A DNA stretch of 15,892 nucleotides from Phytohabitans sp036906915 (GCF_036906915.1 NZ_JBAKHX010000118.1:1-15892), one strand, 5' to 3'. Shown: positions 7,182 to 13,568, counted from the stretch's first letter. Program-made: numbers and translations. Notes: generated by a model not told the origin, from the sequence alone.

Positions 7182-7450
7182 CCAAACAAGATCGTAGCGC
7201 CGACAACGCCCCCGCTGCGCTGCGCGCAGGAGGATGCCCGATCCTCGTCTGTACCACCTCCACGCCGCCCATCCGGACAGGACGCCGACGAGACTGCGGG
7301 CAACGATCTCGCAATAATTGACTCACGAGACGAATCAGATGCCACGCGGCGGCAGCAGCCACGTGCCATCCAGCACCACGAACGTCGGATCACCGCCGGT
7401 CATGCCGCGTTCCCATGTTGTACGGGACCTGCCGGGGGCACCACCCAAAC

Positions 7451-7475
7451 GCACCTGACCTGCGGAAACGCAGGT
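7451..7475. repeat. Hairpin with GAAA tetraloop
   Basis: ACCTGCG (7458-7464) and CGCAGGT (7469-7475) enclose GAAA, a GNRA-type loop that stabilises RNA hairpins. An overlapping longer pairing is also possible: GCACCTG at 7451-7457 with CAGGTGC. A second weaker pairing (CTCGA and TCGAG) follows around 7490-7510. This may be a structured RNA, a terminator or a recombination site. I cannot decide which. Confidence 0.4.
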
Positions 7476-7923
7476 GCTAAGTCTGCAATCCTCGATAAGA
7501 ATTCGAGCTAACCCCCCGGAAACCCCTCGTTTCGCGTCCGCCGCGGCAACCTCGTGACACCCGGCACCGGACCAGGCACGCCAAGATCCATCGGCACGCG
7601 GCGCGCGACCGGGGGTGAGGGTGCCGCGGCGGCAGCTCGCGGCGCAGGGCGCCGAGCCTCGTCGACAAGATGATCAACCGAGAGTTGCCGTACCGGCAAT
7701 GGACCCGCAGGTTCGGACCCTCGCGGGGGGCACACAGAAGATCCCACCCGCCCGACGGCGATCGAAAGCCGTCCCGCCTGATGATCGAGCAGCAGTTCAC
7801 GCTGCCCGCCGGGTGGTGCCGAGGCGCGGGCGATGCTCGACGGGATGCGGCTGGATCTGCCGACTGCCGCCAATCCGGCGGGAGCCGAGCCTCGATGGTG
7901 CGAGCGTCGCCTGTACTAGTAGG

Positions 7924-8265
7924 TCACGTTGGGGGGCGGCGTGATCGGAGCGCCGTCGAGACGTCGGTGACCAGCGACAGCAGCGAGAACAGATCCAGCG
8001 CGTCCGGCTCGGTCAGTGCCCGGCCGGCGGCGGCCCGAGGTGTATGCGCCGGCGGGTTACGGAACATGCCGAAGGTGCCCTTGAGCGGGTTGACGAAGCC
8101 ACGATGTTCGCTGGTCTCAGAATCGGTGCTGTAGGCGTTGATCCGCACCAGTGGTGTCCCCGCCCGGGCGCCGAAGCACTGGTCGACCAACTCGGCGCCA
8201 TCGGCGGTGAGCCCGGTCTGTGTCGTACGCCGCGCCTGCGGGATCCCGGCGGACGCTGCGGTCAT
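7924..8265 (-). pseudogene. TIGR02391 (Ymh-like) C-terminal domain, N-terminally truncated
   Basis: 113 residues from the ATG at 8265. It matches the C-terminal domain of TIGR02391/Ymh-type proteins: DGAELVDQCFG, then PLVRIN, then SEHRGFVNPLKGTFGMFRNP with the PPAH that follows, then DALDLFSLLSLV. Full proteins of this type are usually clearly longer, with a variable N-terminal part that is absent here. The frame begins inside a 22-bp palindrome shared with the divergent HTH gene and has no ribosome site. Either the gene is a 3' fragment captured next to that promoter, or it is a short leaderless version driven by the same palindrome. TIGR02391 proteins are frequent in phage and defence-type islands and have no settled function. 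I rank fragment above functional gene. Confidence 0.6.
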
Positions 8266-8282
8266 CAACTAAAGTTGATGAC
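8261..8282. promoter_or_regulatory. Perfect 10-bp inverted repeat; probable operator of the HTH/Clp-N cassette
   Basis: Arms GTCATCAACT (8261-8270) and AGTTGATGAC (8273-8282) are perfect complements separated by AA. The right arm ends exactly at the ATG of the HTH gene (8283). The left arm contains the ATG of the divergent TIGR02391 remnant (8265-8263). The repeat also covers a candidate -10 box. A protein bound here would block RNA polymerase and the start region together, so repression by the HTH protein of its own gene is the simplest reading (inference). Confidence 0.7.
8270..8275 (+). promoter_or_regulatory. Candidate -10 box (TAAAGT) for a leaderless HTH transcript
   Basis: TAAAGT fits TANNNT and ends seven bases before the ATG at 8283, the spacing of leaderless actinomycete transcripts. 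No Shine-Dalgarno precedes the ATG. The box lies at the centre of the palindrome. Confidence 0.5.
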
Positions 8283-8498
8283 ATGGTTGAACATGCGGAG
8301 CTTCCTTCGCCGGACGATCCCCAGGCGGCTCTGGCTGCAGTAGTGGCGCTGCGGCGACTTGCCAACCAGTTGGAGCGCGCCGCGGTCGACCATGCGCTGC
8401 GCAACGGGTGGACCTGGGCCCAGATAGGTCAGGCGCTCGGCGTGAGCGCCCAGGCAGCCCACAAGAAACTCGCCCAGAAGAAGAAGGACCATTCGTGA
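8283..8498 (+). CDS. Small helix-turn-helix protein, likely autoregulator
   Basis: 71 residues. Residues about 12-36 (LAAVVALRRLANQLERAAVD) form an amphipathic helix suited to dimerisation. Residues 42-65 (GWTWAQIGQALGVSAQAAHK, then KLAQKKK) form a helix-turn-helix with a basic recognition end, like sigma-region-4 or homeodomain-type HTHs. There is no ligand domain. The gene starts at the edge of a perfect palindrome, and its TGA overlaps the GTG of the Clp N-domain gene (8495-8498), so the two are translationally coupled. Small HTH plus Clp-N pairs recur in actinomycetes as far as I recall, with the Clp-N protein lacking ATPase and protease parts. Probable role: DNA-binding repressor of this operon, possibly with the Clp-N protein as sensor or inhibitor (inference). 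Confidence 0.75.
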   Translation: MVEHAELPSPDDPQAALAAVVALRRLANQLERAAVDHALRNGWTWAQIGQALGVSAQAAHKKLAQKKKDHS

Positions 8499-8983
8499 AA
8501 CTTCCCCGCGCCATACAGGACGTCCGCACCGTCGAGGCACTGCTGACCGGCGCCGAGGCCGAGGCCCAGCGCGCCGGTGACGATCTACCCGGACCGGAGC
8601 ACCTCCTGCTGACCGCATTCGGGCTCGCCGACGGTACGGCCCGGCGGGCATTTGAACGGCTCGGCGCCGACCCGGAAGACTTCCGGGCCGCCGTCGACAC
8701 CGCACATCGGCAGGCGCTGCACTACGTGGGCGTCGCCGTGCCACACGACGCTGAACAGCAACTGCCCCAGCCCGCGCCGCAGGGCGGTCTCTACCGGATG
8801 ACCGCACCCGGGCAAAAGGTCTTCCAGGCGGCGGTGAAGTTGTCCAAGGCAACCAAACCCTCGCTCCTGCGCGGCGGACACGTAGTCGCCGCGGTCTGCG
8901 GCCAGGAACATGGCACCGTCGCGGCTCGTCACGCGGCTGGGGTGCCCGCTCCGCCCCGAACAGTTACTCCGCCATCTGTATGA
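8495..8983 (+). CDS. Clp N-terminal repeat domain protein without ATPase
   Basis: 162 residues from a GTG that overlaps the previous stop. Two Clp-N (PF02861-type) repeats are visible. The first, at residues about 8-75, has GPEHLLLTAFGLADGTARRA with the downstream LGADPEDFRAAV. The second, near 100-145, has FQAAVKLSKATKPSLLRGGH followed by VVAAVCGQEHGTVA. In ClpA and ClpC this domain binds substrates and adaptors; here it stands alone, with no AAA+ module. Past GQEHGTVA the frame turns Pro-rich (VPAPPRTVTPPSV), while the +1 frame continues plausibly (RLVTRLGCPLRPEQLLRHLY, to 9098). A late frameshift may therefore have replaced the native tail. Start choice is supported by coupling to the HTH gene; an in-frame start at 8408 lies within that gene. 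Likely cytoplasmic partner of the HTH protein. Confidence 0.75.
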   Translation: MKLPRAIQDVRTVEALLTGAEAEAQRAGDDLPGPEHLLLTAFGLADGTARRAFERLGADPEDFRAAVDTAHRQALHYVGVAVPHDAEQQLPQPAPQGGLYRMTAPGQKVFQAAVKLSKATKPSLLRGGHVVAAVCGQEHGTVAARHAAGVPAPPRTVTPPSV

Positions 8984-9206
8984 CCTCACGGACGCCGTGG
9001 GCCGGCACCAGGTTGAGCTCGACGCGATCTCCGGTCCGGGCGTATCCGTGCCGCCGGCCCAGGTGGACCCTCCCTGCGGCGAACAGCACGGTAGCTAACG
9101 CGTGGCGCAGCGCCCCGGTAGCAGGGGGCGCGTAGTGGGCGGCGCCGTACTGCCCCGGCAGCCGCCAGTGGCGCTCCGGCTGGTGCTCGTCCGGTCCGGG
9201 GGTCAT
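8964..9206 (-). CDS. Hypothetical small protein
   Basis: 80 residues, ATG at 9206. By my count about 86% of codons end in G or C, far above chance for a shadow frame, and the sequence is protein-like (HWRLPGQYGAAHYAPPATGA, then LRHALATVLFAAGRVHLG, then GDRVELNLVPAHGVREVIQM). Its 3' end overlaps the Clp-N gene by 20 bp in convergent orientation. The competing plus-strand reading is the frameshifted Clp-N tail. It is divergent from the HIT gene, 26 bp apart, so promoters must overlap. There is no ribosome site, no membrane segment and no recognised family. The choice between this gene and the plus-strand tail is open. Confidence 0.45.
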   Translation of the reverse strand: MTPGPDEHQPERHWRLPGQYGAAHYAPPATGALRHALATVLFAAGRVHLGRRHGYARTGDRVELNLVPAHGVREVIQMAE

Positions 9207-9220
9207 GCCAGCAGCGCGCG

Positions 9221-9226
9221 CATAAT
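9221..9226 (+). promoter_or_regulatory. Candidate -10 box (CATAAT) for a leaderless HIT gene
   Basis: CATAAT, one mismatch from TATAAT, ends six bases before the GTG at 9233, and there is no Shine-Dalgarno. The arrangement matches the leaderless pattern seen at 14188 and 15401. Confidence 0.5.
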
Positions 9227-9232
9227 CGACCG

Positions 9233-9661
9233 GTGACCGCGACTGGGTGCCTGCTGTGCCGGGTGGAAGAGGCCGATGCGTTCTTTGGCCGGCAGCGGGT
9301 GTGGGAGGACGATTACTGGCGGGTGTCGGTCGTTCTGCATGGCGCGGTCCTCGGCTTCGCGCACCTCGAGCCGCATCGCCACATCCCCTTCATCACCGAC
9401 CTCGATGGAGTCGAGGCAGCGACGCTGGGTCCGATTCTGGCCCGGGCGACGGCTGCGCTTCGCGCGGCGACAGCGGCCGACAAGGTTTACGTGTACGTGT
9501 TTGGCGACCGCGTCCCGCATCTGCATTTCAATCTGGCGCCGTACGTGCCTGACGGCCCGCTGATAGGCGGCCGGGGGCTGCTTCGGGAGAGCCCACCAAA
9601 GGTCGATCCGGCGGTGCATCAGGGGGTTGCGGTGGCGGTGGCCGACCGCCTTGCCGATTAG
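9233..9661 (+). CDS. HIT-family protein with modified triad
   Basis: 142 residues. It begins with a zinc-type CLLC pair (Cys6, Cys9), has His44, His48 and His50 in a beta-strand region (FAHLEPHRHIPF), and carries the histidine-triad segment PHLHFNLAP (His96, His98, Asn100). Classical HIT hydrolases have three His in HxHxH. Here the third is Asn, as happens in some divergent members, so nucleotide hydrolase or transferase activity is possible but not certain. Cys6, Cys9, His50 and His96 could form a zinc site as in GalT-like members. The protein looks complete. Downstream, the integrase relic begins right after the TAG, so this gene sits on a junction. Expression is probably leaderless from the GTG. 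Confidence 0.75.
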   Translation: MTATGCLLCRVEEADAFFGRQRVWEDDYWRVSVVLHGAVLGFAHLEPHRHIPFITDLDGVEAATLGPILARATAALRAATAADKVYVYVFGDRVPHLHFNLAPYVPDGPLIGGRGLLRESPPKVDPAVHQGVAVAVADRLAD

Positions 9662-9990
9662 GTCCTCGTGCAGCGCTCCGACCTCCGGATGCACGTAAAT
9701 GTCTGCGTTGACGAGGTCGAGGTTGTCGCGGGCCAGCCCGGCCAGCTCACCCCACCGCATACCGGTGTACGCGGCCGTCATCACCATCAACTGGTCCGAC
9801 GGGCGGGTGAGCCGGGCCGCGATCGCCGTCACCTGCCCGGTGGCGGCGTGCGGGAGTTCGGCCCGCACGCCTTGGTTGACGCGTACCCCGCGGCAGGGGT
9901 TGAACGGGATCCGCTGGTACTCGACGGCCTCCTGCAGCACCATCGAGAGCACGTTGAACCACGTCGGCGGTCGACCGCGGAGCCAGCCGT
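9662..9990 (-). pseudogene. Tyrosine recombinase (integrase) relic
   Basis: Minus-strand translation shows the middle of an actinobacterial phage- or ICE-type integrase: VLSMVLQEAVEYQRIPFNPC and RGVRVNQG (end of the core-binding domain), AAYTGMRWGELAGLARDNLD (box I with the first catalytic Arg), and VHPEVGALHE. It stops exactly where the HIT gene ends, so the catalytic His-x-x-Arg and the Tyr nucleophile are gone. Upstream of about 9990 the N-terminal arm-binding domain is not recognisable. It cannot be active. Intact relatives insert into tRNA genes; a half tRNA gene lies about 170 bp away, consistent with an old integration site. Confidence 0.8.
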
Positions 9991-10156
9991 AAACCACGAA
10001 CGTGAACACCAGCCACGGCAAAACCTGGCAATTGCATAAACGGAGATTCAGAGAACGTCGCAAAAACAGCGGCCGCCAGACTGCCAAATCGCGTGCAATT
10101 AAGACCGGGAGATCAGCCGACCCACGACTCATCTATGACGCTGGACGCCTGGCGTA

Positions 10157-10203
10157 GCAACGGTTTAGGAAAACCGTTGCTCTATCCCCTGAGCTACAAG
10201 GGC
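10157..10203 (-). pseudogene. 5' half of a tRNA-Arg(CCU)-like gene
   Basis: Read on the minus strand from 10203, the sequence gives an acceptor 5' strand GCCCTTG, the usual TA at positions 8-9, a D-arm with GCTC and GAGC paired around AGGGGATA, and an anticodon stem ACGGT/ACCGT with CCT in the loop. The loop has eight bases (TTTCCTAA) instead of seven, and no T-arm or acceptor 3' strand follows. It is therefore a broken tRNA gene, probably split or left behind by recombination next to the integrase relic. Confidence 0.7.
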
Positions 10204-10933
10204 GCGCCCCCCAAGACTACCTGCCAGCGGTACCAGCCCCGCTACCTCGCCGCAGGTTGCGACTACGCCGACTTTGTTCGGCTCGCTACCCGAGCTGGCG
10301 ACAGCAGGCCAGCGAGCCGCCGGCCCGCTTGCCGGTCCCCTCGAACATGCCGGGAAGAGCGCTTGCCGTAAGTCTGCGGGACGCAGTCCCTAGAACGACG
10401 TCTGCCGGCCGTCGGACCGCCGTCAACATCGTCCGATGCTCGGGGCCGTTCTTTGGTGAACGGCAAACCGTTCCACCGCGCCAGCAAAGGCTTGGGCATT
10501 CGCCAGCCTTTGGGAGATGTGGGCGAATGCCTGAAACGCCCCACCCACAAGATCAAATCCGGAGCCAGAGATGTATGCGAAAGTTCCGTGATCGTCACGC
10601 CAGTCCGCCGGAGGCTGTGACATGAAGTCACGCCGTGTCGCCTGACCGACACTTCTTAATTAACGCGGTTCCGCCTGCTGTGGACGCGATCCACAGGGGA
10701 CACCGGAGACGAGCCGTTTACACACAGCAGGACGAATACGGACAGCCCTCTCCATGATCGCTATTAACAACCGCTAATTACGTACGAATGGTTAGCTCGG
10801 AGCTGTGACTCTGTCCACATCGTCCAGTCGGAAACGGTGATACGTTCGTCGCGCCGGACGGGGCCAACTTTTCCGCCGGACATCCTTTATGTCACGGGAG
10901 GATCCCCGGGAATGTCGGTAAAGGAAACTTCTC
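10204..10933. other. 730-bp stretch without a convincing gene
   Basis: Composition falls to lower GC around 10650-10800 (TTAATTAA, CTATTAACAA). A minus-strand frame of 66 codons (10623-10423) has no ribosome site and only about 56% GC at third positions, so I do not call it. DnaA-box-like words at 10678-10819 are listed separately. The last bases (10918-10926, AAAGGA) are the ribosome site of the next ORF. Confidence 0.5.
10678..10819. other. Cluster of three DnaA-box-like words
   Basis: CTGTGGA (10678-10684) and TCCACAG (10690-10696) form an inverted pair with a 5-bp spacer. CTGTCCACA (10811-10819) closely resembles the actinomycete DnaA box TTGTCCACA. The segment between them is lower in GC. 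No replication gene is nearby. It may be chance, or a remnant of an element's origin. Confidence 0.25.
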
Positions 10934-11248
10934 ATGCGCACAATGGCTCAGGCAACCACTGCGGTGGCGGCCGTTTGCGCCCTTGCCGCCTAGGTGGCAC
11001 CCACCACCGCCTTGCCGGGCGCGTACGGGGTGCGGCCGAGTGTCATCGGCGAGGTCGGGCCGGCCGCCGGGGTATGGCGTTCGTGCCCCATCACCCCCGG
11101 GTTCACCGGTGATGATCTGACCGTCACATACACGACCAGGGCATAGCCGTACGCCGTGGAGAAGCTGGGGCACACCGCCGCCTTCGACGCTGTCGCGGAC
11201 CCGCAGGGCGAGTGCCGTGGGCTCGGCGCGGACGGCGTGGCCCCCTGA
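10934..11248 (+). pseudogene. Secreted-protein ORF interrupted by two in-frame TAG codons
   Basis: An ATG at 10934 follows a good ribosome site (AAAGGA, eight bases upstream). It opens a typical signal peptide (MRTMAQATTAVAAVCALAA), immediately followed by TAG at 10991-10993. The same frame then continues with protein-like sequence (VAPTTALPGAYGVRPSVIG, then VWRSCPITPGFTGDDLTVTY) to a second TAG at 11144-11146, and on (PYAVEKLGHTAAFDAV, then DPQGECRGLGADGVAP) to a TGA at 11246-11248, 104 codons in all. An inverted repeat follows at once, like a terminator. The frame is never shifted and only two point changes separate it from an intact secreted protein with two Cys in the mature part (after the signal peptide). 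A CAG-to-TAG change would explain each. I favour a recent pseudogene over recoding. The family is not recognised. Confidence 0.5.
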
Positions 11249-11249
11249 G

Positions 11250-11298
11250 TCGGCAGCCCTCGCTGTCGACCCGCTCGGCGTGCGGCAAGGGCTGCCGA
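11250..11298. terminator. 11-bp inverted repeat between the amber ORF and the mel operon
   Basis: TCGGCAGCCCT (11250-11260) and AGGGCTGCCGA (11288-11298) are perfect complements around a 27-base loop. It starts two bases after the TGA of the upstream ORF and ends 72 bp before melC1. It may terminate the upstream transcript or act as an operator or leader hairpin for the tyrosinase genes. Confidence 0.5.
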
Positions 11299-11370
11299 TG
11301 CGGGACGCCAGTTCGACACGCCGTCGCGCGGCAGCGCAGCGGCGACCATCCCACCGGAAGAGGCACCTTC

Positions 11371-11826
11371 ATGTCCAAGATGAATCGTCGTGACGCCCTC
11401 CGTTACGGAGCCGCCGCCGCTGCCGTCATCGGCAGCGCTGTCGGCGCGCAGATCCTGGCCACCTCCAGCTCGGCTGCCCCGTCCCCGACCACCGCACCGG
11501 CCGACCCGGATCCGCGCGACTTCGAGCTCGACTACCGCGGCAAGAAGATCAAGGGGGCGCACGGCAAGGCAGAGACCAAGCATTCGCACCAGGTGCACAT
11601 CAACGGCCGGAAGCTGGCCGTCATGCCGATCGAGCTGCCGGCCGCCGCGGACGCGTCGGGTGTCTCCCTTGGCTTCATCAGTGCCCTCAACCACTACGAG
11701 CCCGTCCTGATCGACGAGGACCGGAACAAGGACGGACTGCTCAAGCTTGCTCGGCAAGCGGTCGACGCGCTCGGCGACAGCGAGCTCACTGCCCTCGCCA
11801 GCACGGAGCACGACCACGGGCGCTGA
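11371..11826 (+). CDS. melC1: Tyrosinase co-factor (caddie) protein MelC1
   Basis: 151 residues; ATG preceded by GGAAGAGG. A Tat signal is visible at residues 5-36: RRDALRYG, then an Ala/Val/Gly core and a Ser/Ala-rich cleavage region. The mature part has DFELDYRGKKIKG and a His-rich KHSHQVHINGR, then NHYEPV with Tyr109. In Streptomyces the caddie protein binds apo-tyrosinase, delivers copper through His residues, places a Tyr in the active site, and carries the leaderless enzyme out through Tat. This operon fits, because the downstream enzyme has no signal of its own. A longer in-frame start at 11212 overlaps the amber ORF and is not supported by a ribosome site. Spacing to melC2 is 50 bp, so a shared transcript is likely. 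Confidence 0.93.
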   Translation: MSKMNRRDALRYGAAAAAVIGSAVGAQILATSSSAAPSPTTAPADPDPRDFELDYRGKKIKGAHGKAETKHSHQVHINGRKLAVMPIELPAAADASGVSLGFISALNHYEPVLIDEDRNKDGLLKLARQAVDALGDSELTALASTEHDHGR

Positions 11827-11876
11827 CTTGCCGCCGTCCCTCTCCTGTTCATCGACCTAGCTGAAGGGCACCCACC

Positions 11877-12698
11877 ATGGGCGTACGCAAGAACGCGCGC
11901 AACTTGACCAGCACCGAGAAGGCAGCCTTCGTCTCCGCCGTCAAGCAGCTGAAGGCGCAGACCACCGGTCGTAATTACGACTGGTACGTCACCACCCACA
12001 TAAACTACTTCGCCAGCGTCGGCGGCATCCGCTATGCCCACCAGTCCCCGTCGTTCCTGCCCTGGCACCGCCAGTACCTCATCGAGTTCGAGCGGGCCCT
12101 GCAGGTCTACGACCCCGCGGTGAGCATCCCCTACTGGGACTGGACGGTGGACCGCTCCACGACAGGCGCGCCGTTCACGGCCGACTTCATGGGCGGCAAC
12201 GGTTCCGGGGGCAACGGTCCGATCACCACCGGCCCGTTCGCCGGCGCGACGAACTGGCGCATCAACGTGGGCAGCACCACGTCAACGTCGCTGCGGCGCG
12301 CCATGGGCAGCGCCACGCTGCCGAGCGCCACGCAGGTGACCTCGGTGCTCGGCAACTCGACTTACGACGCGGCGCCGTGGAACAGCTCGGCCACCAGCGG
12401 CATGCGCAACCGGATGGAGGGCTGGGCGACCCCCAACCTGCACAACGTGGTGCACGTCTGGGTCGGCGGCCACATGGGTCAGCAGGATTCTCCGAACGAC
12501 CCGGTCTTCTGGCTGCACCACTGCAATATCGACCGGCTGTGGTCGCAGTGGCAGACCCGGTGGGGCTTCGACACAAGCCGCTACCTGCCGGCCGCCAACA
12601 CCACCGGCGTCGTGGACCTCAACGAGCCCCTGCAGCCGTGGCCCGACGTGACCCCGGCTTCCGTACTCAACCACAGCAGCACCTACACGTACGCCTGA
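11877..12698 (+). CDS. melC2: Tyrosinase MelC2 (copper monooxygenase)
   Basis: 273 residues, the usual length for actinomycete tyrosinases. CuA ligands are His41, His55 and His64 (in SFLPWHRQYLIEFERAL). CuB ligands are His189 and His193 (in PNLHNVVHVWVGGHMG) and His215 (in DPVFWLHHCNIDRLW). The enzyme oxidises monophenols to o-diphenols and then to o-quinones, leading to melanin. It has no signal peptide and should be exported in complex with MelC1. GAAGGG lies before the ATG. All six copper ligands and the Pro-Tyr-Trp-Asp-Trp core are present, so activity is expected. The gene ends before a 15-bp hairpin. Confidence 0.96.
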   Translation: MGVRKNARNLTSTEKAAFVSAVKQLKAQTTGRNYDWYVTTHINYFASVGGIRYAHQSPSFLPWHRQYLIEFERALQVYDPAVSIPYWDWTVDRSTTGAPFTADFMGGNGSGGNGPITTGPFAGATNWRINVGSTTSTSLRRAMGSATLPSATQVTSVLGNSTYDAAPWNSSATSGMRNRMEGWATPNLHNVVHVWVGGHMGQQDSPNDPVFWLHHCNIDRLWSQWQTRWGFDTSRYLPAANTTGVVDLNEPLQPWPDVTPASVLNHSSTYTYA

Positions 12699-12715
12699 TC
12701 CGACCGGGGTACCTC

Positions 12716-12749
12716 CTACCGGGTGCCGCCGACAGGCGGCACCCGGTAG
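12716..12749. terminator. Long hairpin terminator, probably bidirectional
   Basis: CTACCGGGTGCCGCC (12716-12730) and its perfect complement (12735-12749) enclose GACA, a 15-bp stem. It lies 17 bp after the melC2 stop and 9 bp beyond the end of the convergent minus-strand gene, so it can end both transcripts. Confidence 0.9.
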
Positions 12750-12758
12750 CGCCGCGGA

Positions 12759-13133
12759 TCAGAAACGGCAGTGCGCCGGAGGCTCGGTCGGCTGCAGATC
12801 GGCGCCGGCCAGGCTGCGCACCGCGGCACGGGTCGTGGCGCGTACGCCGAAAGTTTTCTCGTAGGCGTTGACCGCACTGCTGTACCAGTTCTGGCCGTGG
12901 TCGATGAGTTCCAGCGACACGCCGTCGATGAAGGCACACGGTTGGGTGCCGCCCCAGCCGTAGATGTACCGGCCGTGATACCGCTCGACGAAAGCGCCGA
13001 CCAGCGAGTAGTTGTCGTCCGCTACCCCCGCGCTCGGGGGTGCCGTTCCGGCAGCCGGTGTGGCGGTTACGGCGAGGCCCCCTCCCGACAGCAGGGTGGC
13101 GGTGAGGGCGGTGGTTGCCAGGCGTCGCATCAT
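12759..13133 (-). CDS. Small secreted protein of unknown function
   Basis: 124 residues; start at 13133 with GAGGAG eight bases upstream (a second ATG follows directly). Residues 1-30 are a Sec-type signal peptide (MMRRLATTALTATLLSGGGL, then AVTATPAAG). The mature part is about 95 residues, with GAFVERYHGRYIYGWGGTQP and FIDGVSLELIDHGQNWYSSA, and two Cys, one in the middle and one near the C-terminus, that could form a disulfide. I do not recognise the family. It converges on melC2 and shares its terminator, but nothing links it to melanin formation. The promoter region carries three TTGAT repeats at 10-bp spacing (see next entry), so it may be under specific control. Confidence 0.75.
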   Translation of the reverse strand: MMRRLATTALTATLLSGGGLAVTATPAAGTAPPSAGVADDNYSLVGAFVERYHGRYIYGWGGTQPCAFIDGVSLELIDHGQNWYSSAVNAYEKTFGVRATTRAAVRSLAGADLQPTEPPAHCRF

Positions 13134-13162
13134 CTGGTGATCTCCTCGGCCAGCCGAAAAAC

Positions 13163-13187
13163 ATCAAGATACATCAATGTAAATCAA
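13163..13187 (-). promoter_or_regulatory. Three TTGAT direct repeats phased at 10 bp over a promoter
   Basis: On the minus strand TTGATTT, TTGATGT and TTGATGT (cores at 13187, 13177 and 13167) are spaced exactly 10 bp. A TANNNT box (TATCTT, 13171-13166) lies among them, which would give a leader of roughly 25 bases with the GAGGAG site. Heptamer repeats on one helix face resemble SARP-type activator sites, which usually have 11-bp spacing. The regulator is unknown. Confidence 0.45.
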
Positions 13188-13568
13188 CGTGTAGAACGGC
13201 GCATGGATGCGCACATTACGGCATATCGTGCGAGATGCAGCGCGACGGCGATGCGTCGGCTCCGCCGGCGTGGGACCTGCCCTTCCTGTCGCCGGAAGGG
13301 CCGACTTGTCGGGACCTCGTGGAAGCGCAGCCGGAATCGCCGGCGCGGCACAGGCCAACACCCTTCCCAAGACGATCTCCTTTCCGACCAGATCGCGCCG
13401 CGCGGACGGGCGCACTTGAGCACCCTCGTTTACCCCCGAAAACCCTGCAAGACGGCGACAACCAGCGACAGTCCATATAGGTCGCCAGCCGCACATATCC
13501 GCAGCCAATGACGGTGATTGACAATCAACGACAACCCACAGTCAGGGCCGACCGACTCCTCCGACAGT

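Larger units (their letters stand above)
6665..7923. other. 1.26-kb decayed region
   Basis: No frame here combines a start, a ribosome site and protein-like sequence. Apart from the hairpins and the possible 33-residue peptide listed separately, I see two weak hints. Minus-strand sequence near 7350-7393 reads FVVLDGTWLLPP before a stop, reminiscent of IS5-type transposases. Plus-strand sequence near 7770-7880 changes frame in mid-sense (MIEQQFTLPAG, then GAEARAMLDGMRLDLPTAA). Both suggest eroded genes. The region separates the Kiwa-like operon from the TIGR02391 remnant. Confidence 0.5.

Noticed and set aside
7330..7410. IS5-type transposase fragment on the minus strand (FVVLDGTWLLPP)
   Set aside because: Only about a dozen residues look right before a stop, and no terminal repeats or further transposase motifs could be found.
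7670..8134. 154-codon plus-strand ORF
   Set aside because: Its second half is antisense to the TIGR02391 domain and the first half has no motif or ribosome site.
8283..8983. Toxin-antitoxin interpretation of the HTH/Clp-N pair
   Set aside because: Clp-N domains are substrate- or adaptor-binding modules with no toxin activity, and no second toxin-like protein is present.
10423..10623. 66-codon minus-strand ORF
   Set aside because: No ribosome site, third-position GC near 56% and no recognised family.
10773..10796. Palindrome around TACGTACG (GCTAA ... TTAGC)
   Set aside because: Only about half of the symmetric positions match, so it does not stand out from chance in this AT-richer segment.
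10990..11817. 275-codon minus-strand frame opposite melC1
   Set aside because: It is antisense to a clear Tat-signal caddie gene and shows no motif; high-GC DNA commonly yields such frames.
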